Shown here: piece after piece, positions 1 through 8,234 of the stretch | How positions within the stretch are numbered: the first letter of the stretch is position 1 | How the letters are laid out: each line of letters opens with the position of its first letter | Source: Nannochloropsis salina CCMP1776 | Taxonomy: Eukaryota > Sar > Eustigmatophyceae > Eustigmatales > Monodopsidaceae | Direction: 5' to 3' | NCBI GenBank assembly: GCA_004565275.1 | Contig: SDOX01000093.1 | Span: forward strand, 99,645-122,878 | DNA: 23,234 nucleotides | Made by a program: the position numbers and the translations under genes | The notes under the pieces: generated by a model | Seen by the model: only the letters and a program-made list of their open reading frames with translations | Databases searched by the model: none | What the model was told of the DNA's origin: nothing

Positions 1-56
1 CCCAGCTAGGATGCATCTGACCCCACATCCCACCCCTCCCTCCCTCCCGCCCTCAC

Positions 57-822
57 CTGTCCTGCAGCATGTCCTTATAGACTTCATAGGAGCCGTAAAC
101 GAGCATGCCGTAGGGCATCTGGCCCAGCAGGGAGGACGTGAGGCCCGCGTATAGAGCCCGAAGGTTCAGGCGCTGGCGGTGAGGGATGGGGGAGAAGAGG
201 GGGGGGGAATGAGACGATCCATCGGATGCGTGCAAGCGAGGTTGCCGAGATATAGAGGGAGGGAGGGAGGGATGGAGGTAGGTAGGTAAGGAACAAGAAG
301 GGCATGTCGTCCCCTCTTGCTTTCGCTCCTCCCCACCCTCCCTTTCTCCCTCCCTCCCTCCCTCCCTCCCGTCCTTCCTCCCTCACCTGCAAGCCCGCCT
401 TCCCGAACATCTGGACTCGGATCTTCACCGTGTCCACCGGGTGCAAGCTGCCCACCACCAAGCCGCGCGCCATCTGAGGGAGGGAGGGAGGAAGGGAGAT
501 GAATACGACCGGGACAGGAACGATCTGTGTCTTCGCCCCTCCTCCCACTTCTCGTTCTCCACCGGCTCTTCTCCTTTCGACCTCCCTCCCTCTCTCCCTC
601 CCTCTCTCCCTCCCTCCCTGTGCTCACCGCGCCCGCCACCAAATGATCCTTCTTGGAGAGGATGACCTGCTCGAACACCCGCAGCGCTTGGCCAGCCTCC
701 TCCACGAGCTTCACGGCGGGAGCCACCAGCTTTCCCATAGCCACGGGCAGGGTGGGGGAGGACGAGGAGGAAGAGCGCAGGGGCACGGTGGTCGACGCCA
801 GCATCGGCTTCCTCTTGGGCAG
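57..822 (-). CDS. Mitochondrial carrier (SLC25) family protein, N-terminal part, partial
   Basis: Three exons are read on the minus strand: 822-628, 473-387 and 172-57. All have GT-AG borders and matching phases (0, 0, then 2). The joined product contains LVAGAMARGLVVGS, then HPVDTVKIRVQ, which is the Px[DE]xx[KR]x[KR] carrier signature, then LRALYAGLTSSLLGQMPYG, the second helix of the first carrier repeat. The second and third repeats lie beyond the left edge. Family members exchange metabolites or cofactors across the inner mitochondrial, or sometimes plastid, membrane. The sequence resembles the S-adenosylmethionine/mitoferrin side of the family, but the substrate cannot be assigned from one repeat. 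The start is uncertain: an ATG at 804-802 lies in the first sure exon, while a splice acceptor at 825-823 allows an upstream exon. A donor-like GTAAGG near 1071 would suit that exon, but no in-frame ATG was found for it. A Ser-rich leader precedes the carrier domain. The gene is divergent from the oxygenase at 2235. Confidence 0.87.
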
Positions 823-2234
823 CTGAGGGAGCCAGGAGGGGCCCGAGGGCGGGGCAGAGCGACGGGAGGAGTAGGAGGAGGAGGAGGAGGAGGAGGAGGA
901 GGAGGAGGAGGAGGAGGAGGAGGAGGAGGAAAGACCGCAGGGGATGGGCGGGGGCCGGGACCTTGGTAAGTGGAAGGGGGGGGACAGAGAGATGTAGGAG
1001 AGAGGTGGAGGAGTAAGCATGCGGGCGCGTTCCTTTTCTCGGCGTCCTTTTCTTCTGTCTCCAAGTCCTTACCAGGATAAATCGGAGAGGGAGGCCGCAG
1101 ACGTTTTTCGTACATGCACTACATTGCACAGTACGAAAAATAGGACTGCGACACACAAACGGGCGGAAATGAACCACGCGGAATGCCGACGCGGGGTTCC
1201 TGGCTCCCTTTCATGTCTCCTCTTGACGCGGGCGTGTGTAAATTGAGGATGTTGGTGGCAACGCATACCAAGGAAGTCTACAGATGCTTTTATGTGCACA
1301 ACAATGACTCAGACCGGCACGTCCGAAGCGAAAAAAAAAGGGACGGACAAGCACCGACGACGTGCTTGGAAGTTGCCGGCTGTGGGCGTGGTGCTTTTGC
1401 GGGGCGGAGGACAAAGGCAAGTTTTCAACGAAGCGCAGGTCAATCGCAGCTTTGCGTGTCAAGCTGGTGTATGTCGAAAAAATGGTGTCAGAGGAGAAAT
1501 GTTAACAAAAAACCAAGATTCATATGTACACAGTCATGTCGGCATCCTGACACGGGCGAAACCCCGTGCAGTGCCTGAGTCGGCTCCCGCCGCTGAAATA
1601 GGAACAATCGCGCCGGGGCACACGGTCGTAATTAAAAAAAAAAGGCGGGTGAGTCACGCGCAGATGGTGACAAGCGATAAAGGAAGGAGGGGGATAGAGA
1701 TGTCGTACACAGTTTGAAACCGACAAGGCCCCCACGCGCCCCCCGGGCTCGAAGTACCACGCCGTGGCATATCCCCCCCGGTTGAGCTTGAGGCAAGGCG
1801 TCAGCTTTTGTCCCAGGTGGCACGGCACAGGTTTAATGATATGTAACACGGAGATTCAGTCGGGGGTTAGAATGAGCGTTTGGGCATCCCCCAGGCCCAT
1901 GGCCCATGTCAGTGAAGGAGAAGATCGGAACGGAGCTTGGCTTGACGGCTAGACCCGCCTTGGGCATATACGGGCAAAGGCGTGCGTGCTTCTCCTGGAA
2001 AGCAGTGGTCATTGAAATGATTTGATGTGTATACGTATGAGCGTAGGAGTATAGGGTGTACTTAAACAAGAGGGTTTGTGGGTCGAGAACAAGAGACGCC
2101 ATCCTCATGTCATGCAACACGATAATTGATGATGGCAGTGACATAGAACAAATTTAACACGAAACCTGCGGCGACAGACCTTAACTTACGTTCACATAGA
2201 CAATTGAAGTCGTAGGAGAGTAAAGCGGATTTCC
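823..2234. other. Divergent spacer and unresolved 5' region of the carrier gene
   Basis: This holds the GGA microsatellite and a possible non-assigned upstream exon of the carrier between about 1070 and 1180 (minus). It is otherwise AT-richer, unstructured DNA without a convincing coding region. It must contain the two divergent promoters (carrier, minus; oxygenase, plus). No TATA box or other element stands out enough to be called. Confidence 0.5.
868..930. repeat. (GGA)n trinucleotide microsatellite
   Basis: About twenty GGA units lie directly upstream (minus-strand sense) of the first sure exon of the carrier gene. In minus-strand sense it is a TCC pyrimidine tract ending about 45 bases before the AG acceptor at 824-823. 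It therefore fits a polypyrimidine part of an intron, although one minus frame also reads it as poly-Ser. Confidence 0.8.
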
Positions 2235-4664
2235 ATGAAAGACTTGGAGGAATTGCCTTTGATCCCATCCAAAGATGATGGCGCGGCTCGACGACAGGTA
2301 TTTGACATATAAGAAAGGGAACCCACTGCACTTTTTGGGAAATTTGAGTGTACAATGCCAGTAAAGACGTATAATAAGTGTGTGTATATCTATTTTGACT
2401 CGAAGGAGTATTTGTCGCTCCTTTTTGTGGGAGCCTCACGTGTGCACAACATCATCCGAACATATGCTTTTAGGGCAAGACGTACAAGATCACCACTGAA
2501 GACAAGGAGGCTTTCTTGACCAACGGCTACATCCGCCTACCCGGTGTGCTTACGGAGGAGGAATGCGCGAAGCTTGAGCAGGTCTTTGATGCTTTCATGG
2601 AAGGGAAAGTGCAGGTGCCTGGGAAGGATTTTTGTGACATGAGCCAAAAGGTAAGGGAAGGGAGGGATGCGTATTTGTCGCCATTAAGCCATTATACGTC
2701 CCTAAAATATACGTTAAAATGTCGACAATGTAATGATCCATCCATGATCCATGCATTCAATGCCATCAGTCCCATCCTCGTTCCCTCTGGTACTCTCGAT
2801 ATACCCGTTACCTTCCCAACCCTACCGTCCCTGCATGTCCTCCATCGTCCTGCACCCACGGTCGCTCCCTTTTCCTTCTCAACCTCGCCCGTCCCAACGT
2901 CAGTTCGGCGTTCCCTTCGAAGCTTGGCGCTTGGTCAACGCCATGCTGCCCCGCGAGTACTATCCGTCGTTACAAGAGGACAACGTGCTGGAGGCTCGAG
3001 CACATTCCATCGCCCAACAGCTTTTGGGCGAAGACATGGCCTTAGATTACGATCAATTCCTGATGAAACGGCCAAGCAGGTAAAGGCCCCGTCCCTGATT
3101 TAGAGGAGGACGGACTTAAGGGAGGGAAAGGAAGGGAGATGGGAGGGCGGGGACCGAAAAGGGATAGAGAGGCAAGCATCTAGAGAGTGTGGCGCTAATC
3201 CTGAGATCATCTTTAATTATACCACTGTGAACAGGGACGGAGAAGCGAACGGCGCGGTCTTCGCCTGGCACCAAGATCAGGTGAGGGAAAAATTTCGAGG
3301 GGGCTCAGCGAAGAGCGCGGGTGATCTGACGCCACTTGACTCGCACGTGCATGTGTGCTCAGACAGCCTCAGAACGCATTGCTTGATTTTTAATTGCGGA
3401 GGGCAGCGTCTGACCGACTCGTGTCGTCCCCCCCCCCCCTTGCAAGGCCTACTGGCCACAGCAAACGCCGGATTTCCGAACCGCGACCGTCTCCCTGGCC
3501 TTGAACGAAGCGAGCAGGGAGAACGGTTGCTTGCGCGTGGTGCCCGGGTCGCACAGGGAAAAGAAACTCCGAGCCCATCGGCCTTTGCTGGCGGGGAGAG
3601 ACGGTGGGTAAGGGAGGAAGGGGGTCGGAACAGGGTGGCTGCGGATGGAGTGTGTGGTCTAGGTACGCGCAGGGAGTCTCAAGGCTTATGGCTTATGTTG
3701 GTCACCAATACTGAACCACTGTACATTATGACTACTGTTGGCGACAAATTACTGTGCATTCTGGCTGGTATTGCACGACAAATACTGAAATACGCTGCAC
3801 AGACGCCCACGCTCTGACGGTGGATCTAGTGGAAGGTGAGAAGAAGGGACTGGGGGCGAAGACCGCATTTTGTCTGTTCTCAATCGATATGCGGGGAAAT
3901 GAATCATGGCTTAAGCCATGCCGTCGATTCTTATGCCTTGTTGCTTCTTCCTCCATCGCTCACGCGGCGCCGAAGCTCTCGACTGTAGACAGATTGCCCG
4001 AGTGCCTGACCTTTTTTTCACCACACGGTAGGAGACAGAGTCCTGTACCTCCCCTTGCGGACGGGCGACGTCACGGTCCACGACGAGCGTATCGTCCATG
4101 GTTCCGGTGAGTCACCTTAGCGTGCACATCTTTCTCCCCTCCCACGCAAAAAAAAGGCTCCACTCATCTCATCTCTGGTTTCGTACCATCCCCCCTTTCT
4201 GCGTTTCCAATCTCGTCAAATGCTTCAAATCTTTTGAAACATACGATGAGTGTAGACGGCAACACTTCCACGGTCCATCCCCGAAAGACATACGTCATAG
4301 CGTTTCGCTCTCAGGTAGGACCGGGTGCAATGCAGATCCTGTTGTGCAAACACGTCCATTTCTTCCGCCCGAAATTTATGTGACCGTCAAGGACCTGTGA
4401 CTTCTTTCATTTTTCTATGCATGCAATGTACTATGTTTGGATACTTGCCTACCTCTTGTTGTGGAAAGAGTATTCGCATCCGATGCAGGTATTTTGACAG
4501 CACAAAACCTTAGCTCCATTCAAAAGATATGTAATGTGATGATATTTATCCTTTTGATGCGCACTTTTTAGGCAACCATCGCGACTGAACGTGCCATGGG
4601 CTTCACACACTCCCACAATACCGAAACAAACTGGGACAGTTGGATAAGTTCGTCCTCAGCATGA
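2235..4664 (+). CDS. Phytanoyl-CoA dioxygenase (PhyH) family Fe(II)/2-oxoglutarate oxygenase
   Basis: Nine exons join without a phase conflict: 2235-2297, 2474-2650, 2904-3079, 3235-3280, 3447-3603, 3803-3835, 4032-4106, 4256-4314 and 4572-4664. They give 292 residues, a normal length for the family. The start ATG at 2235 opens a 21-codon exon ending CAG/GT that splices in phase 0 onto the typical PhyH N-terminus (YKITTEDKEAFLTNGYIRLP). Metal ligands are visible: H151 and D153 in AWHQDQ, and H240 in RIVHGS. R252 (HPRKTYVIAFR) is the expected 2-oxoglutarate anchor. The segment NEASRENGCLRVVPGSH is the family hallmark between them. The enzyme hydroxylates a carbon next to a carboxyl or CoA ester, or a related small molecule, using O2 and 2-oxoglutarate. 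The real substrate is unknown, and no peroxisomal PTS1 is present (C-terminus SSSA). Exon 6 is only 33 nt. The C-terminal GFTHSHNTETNWDSW tail follows the last intron. Confidence 0.92.
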
Positions 4665-5787
4665 TGAGCGGGGATTGATTTGAGAAGATAAACACGTTCA
4701 AAGGAATGTACGCGGAGGTTGCCGTGCACTATAGATGCAGCGAACGACAAATTCTGAAAGGACAACCGCAATATATACAATAGCTTGGTCGGGAGGGAGG
4801 AGAGCGTGGAGAGAGGGTGGGTTATTTTTGCAACGCAAAGTCAGTACCTTCGAGACGTCAGAATGCTCCATGAATGACTGAGAAAAATAAAGCCGTTTTT
4901 TGAGAAGATCGATCAAGTCTCGACTCAAAAACAAATAAAAATCTCCACGAGGCCACGAAGCGTCGGTGCACAATCTTCCATCGTGTGGATTTTCTTTTTT
5001 CTTTTGGTTTTCTTTTCTTTTGGGCTTCGGTTAGCAGCTCCAAATTCAAATTCGGGGGAAGGGAAAGGGTTCGCTTGGAAAAACTTGCGACTTATCTCTC
5101 TCCAGTCCTCAAGTTCAACGCTGTCTGTCACTCCCTCCACGTTTTTGCTCGGAGCCCACCCAGTGTGTGTGTTGCGTAGCCTGCGCACCGCATGGGCATG
5201 GCAAGGTTGTCGGCTGTGGCCTTGCGGTATCACGACGGGATTTTGGAGCCGTTCAGACCGGCCTATGTTTTTGCATCTTCCCTCCTGTAAAGTGAACGGA
5301 TCTCCCATCCTCCCGGCGCGGGGATCAAAAACCGCAGATGCACGTGCATGCCACTTTGTCGGCGCTTCCCTTGGAGAGTTGCAGGTCTTTTCTTCGCATG
5401 GTGGAGGTCGTGGTGGATGTTTATGCCAGGGGAAGATTTTATTTCCACCTCTGAATATTTTTTGCGGCCATCCGTAGTCAAATTATCGCCATGGACGATG
5501 CTCCCAGATCTAGATGCATGCGTTTTATTCGAGCCATTCAAATGCAAGCCAAATGGTAGGATGGTCGAGTCCAGTGGCTTGCGGGCATTTTTACGTTCTT
5601 TCCATGAAACAATTGGGAGCTTTATGATTCTCGTGCACACGTTGCTGCGACATATTTTATGGGGTTGACGTGTCAGCGCCCTCCGACCCTATCTATATGG
5701 TATCCTTCTTCCCTGCTAAACACATGTGTATGTGACACCTACTCAAACATCCAATTTCGCACAGCCACTAAAGGAAACGCAGGCACA
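4665..5787. other. Intergenic spacer between two plus-strand genes
   Basis: This holds the 3' flank of the oxygenase, with an AATAAA-like sequence near 4885 that could serve in polyadenylation, and the promoter of the carrier at 5788. Two overlapping minus-strand open frames of about 125 codons (5640-5263 and 5308-4925) show no recognisable motif, no splice context and no repeats. They are treated as chance. A T-rich tract occurs at about 4988-5022. Nothing else was recognised. Confidence 0.5.
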
Positions 5788-7159
5788 ATGGGAGAGTCCT
5801 CTTCCAGTGGTTACATAGGCACAGGCCTGAGGGACCTACGGCCGTTGGAGTCACCTCTAAAAGTAATCCCCTATCGCCATGTGCTTCCGACCAGCCCGCA
5901 CACGTCCCACTCTCCACTTCCCGCCAACGATGCCGTCCCCGTCGTCGAGCGTCAAAGACAGAAAGCCTCCCCTTTTTTGAAGGCCTTGGCCGGAAGTATG
6001 GGAGGTTTGGTCGAAGCCATTGCCCTTCAGCCGGTCGACACGATCAAAACCAGGATGCAAATCCTCCCGACGTCGTATCCATCCATGATCAAAACCGCCC
6101 AAAAAATCGCCTCGGAGGAGTCGGTGCCGGCATTGTGGAAAGGTTTGACACCATTTGCCACCCATTTGTTTAGCAAATATGCCTTGCGGTTCGGGACTAA
6201 TGCCGCTTTTCAATCCATACTGACGGATAGCGAGACCGGTAAAGGAAATGAGGGGAAGGGAGGGAGGAGGTACGGGGGAAAATGAGGCATTCTATCCACA
6301 CCGATCGATGTATCCTCCCATTTTGGGCTATAGTCATGCATGATGGTGACTGACACCCTCCCTCCCTTCCTTCCTACCCTTTCCCTCCACCTCTTTCCTC
6401 TCCGCCCCGCCCACGCAGGGAAACTGTCGTCCTCCCGGCGCCTGTTGGCGGGGCTGGGGGCGGGCGTCACGGAAGCCATCCTCATCGTCACGCCCTTTGA
6501 CGTGGTGAAAGTCCGCCTCCAAGCCCAACATGGCATGGACAAGGCCAACCTCAAGTACCAAGGTCCCCTGGACGCCGCTCGGAAGATCATAAGCCAGGAA
6601 GGGGTGGGGGCGCTGTGGTCGGGGGTCACGCCCACCATCTACCGGAACGGGATTCAACAGGCCACCATGTTCTTTTTGAAGACATGGATCGACGACAACG
6701 TTCTCGGCGTGCAAAAGAGCCTGACCAAGGACGGGCAGGAAACGCGGCAGCCCCAGATCTGGCAGTCGATGGCCTCTGGCTTCATGGCGTCGTGCCCCGG
6801 ACTGGTGATGACGAACCCGCTCGACATTGTTAAGGTAAGGGCAAGTGGGAAACGATCGAGCAAGACAGCGACGCAGGAGAGGGGGAAAGGCTGGGAAGCC
6901 CGCCGCGGGGCGTGCACTTGATGACCTGTCCTCCCTCCCTCCCTCCCCCCCGCCCTTTCACCAGACCCGCCTCGCCCTCCAAGCGAATGCCGGACGCCCT
7001 GTCTACTCGGGCGTGGCCCATGCCCTCTACACCATCGCCACCAAGGAGGGCGTCCGCAAGCTCTACAATGGCTTGCTCCCGCGCTTGCTCCGGGTTCCGC
7101 CCGGTATGGCCATCACTTGGGGGGTGTCGGACCAGCTCGTGCAGTGGGTGGAGAGGTAG
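5788..7159 (+). CDS. SFC1: Mitochondrial succinate/fumarate-type carrier (SLC25 family)
   Basis: Exons 5788-6238, 6419-6834 and 6965-7159 join in phase to 353 residues. Three carrier signatures are present: PVDTIKTRMQ (82-91), PFDVVKVRLQ (176-185) and PLDIVKTRLA (284-293). Sequence around the second repeat (AGLGAGVTEAILIVTPFDVV, YRNGIQQATMFF) and the C-terminus (GLLPRLLRVPPGMAITWGVS) agrees with plant and yeast succinate-fumarate carriers as I know them. Those exchange cytosolic succinate for matrix fumarate and link the glyoxylate cycle or acetate use to mitochondria. An N-terminal extension of about 60 residues precedes the first helix. The ATG at 5788 is chosen because it lies just before conserved-looking sequence; an in-frame ATG at 5659 would add 43 residues of poor quality. 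Intron 1 is G-rich after its donor and CCCT-rich before its acceptor. The exact substrate within the dicarboxylate/tricarboxylate group is inferred. Confidence 0.92.
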
Positions 7160-8234
7160 AGGGAGGGAGGTAGGGAGGTAGGTAGGTAGGGAGGGAGGGA
7201 GGGAGGGACGATGGCCGTGGTGGTTGCGAGGCGAGGGCCCTGGTCGAGCACGAGGCCGGGGCCAAGGCGGGAAGGAGGAGCGGTCACAAACTTGGAAAAA
7301 TAGCGCGAGAAGATCGGAAAAAGCGAGGGGTCCTCTTCGTGAAGGAGGCGCAAGGCGAGGAGGGGCCGCGGGATGGGCCGAGGATGGCTGCGTCTTTTGT
7401 GCAGGACCAGGAAGGGGAGGAGGGGGGGGGAGAGGAAGGGAAGGAGGGGGAGAAAGGGAAGGAGGGGAACGGCTGGCGGCGAATGGATGGGGACGGAAAT
7501 ATATGTTCATACGTGAAGAATAGAAATGTGGGGGGAAAATGCGGGGGAAAATGGGGTGGAGGGAGGGCAGATCTCTTCTTTCCACCCCGGCGCCACCCTT
7601 GCAGTGGTCAAGGGCGATAGGGTGCGTGTTTTTTTGTCGATAAGAATTATTTATAGTACACTCTCAAGTGGCAGAAAGGCCGGGCCACAGCCATTGGCGT
7701 TTTCTCTGTCCGCCAAAAAGAAGCAAAGCAAAGAGAATTCCCAGAAGATGCGAGCGGACCCAGCGTGGAGCCACTTATATCCTCCCCGAGGGGAAGGCGA
7801 CGGTAGCATTTGAAAAGATTCATGTTATGATTGCGTGGCGGGAAATGGAGACGTGGGTGCCCTGCCTGCTTCCCTTGAACGGGACGTGCCATGGTCCCGT
7901 GCTTGACTCGCCGAGGTCCAGGATAGCATGGCGTCGTGCGTGTGGATTTCTTTTGACTGCTTAAATGAGAAGTTTTACATGTCAAAGCATATGTCCTGGA
8001 GCATATCTCCTCCTACCGTACACACGTTGTTCGCCACCTGTGCGTCCTTCCTCCCTCCTTTCCTCCCCCCCCCCTTCCCCTTCCTACTGACCTACTCCCA
8101 AATCACTCATGAAGCACGCAGTTTCTCCCATCTTCACCTGGCCACTGTACAACAAGAATTTCTCGCACAATACTTTGCAGCGCCTCGTTCTCTTTCCAGG
8201 CCCTGTCTTTTTCCTGTCCGCATTTCTCTCGTCG
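7160..8234. other. Convergent spacer, repeat-rich near the carrier stop
   Basis: The first about 50 bases after the carrier stop are GGTA/GGGA tetranucleotides (about 7160-7208). Purine-rich, low-complexity sequence follows to about 7570, then ordinary DNA to the 3' end of the protease gene. Open frames here are Gly/Arg/Glu-rich products of the purine bias, and none is supported as a gene. It presumably holds the two 3' ends. Confidence 0.5.

Noticed and set aside
166-1020. Unspliced 284-codon minus frame over the first carrier exon
   Set aside because: Its carrier part ends at a clear donor (627). Beyond that it reads intron repeats, and the upstream part is a TCC microsatellite.
2474-3103. 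Unspliced reading of the oxygenase from 2516 through 3103
   Set aside because: A clear GTAAGG donor at 2651 ends the homologous part, and the frame afterwards loses all PhyH character.
4983-5477. 164-codon plus frame with a hydrophobic start
   Set aside because: It has no ATG at its start, and the hydrophobic run comes from a T-rich tract. No motif follows.
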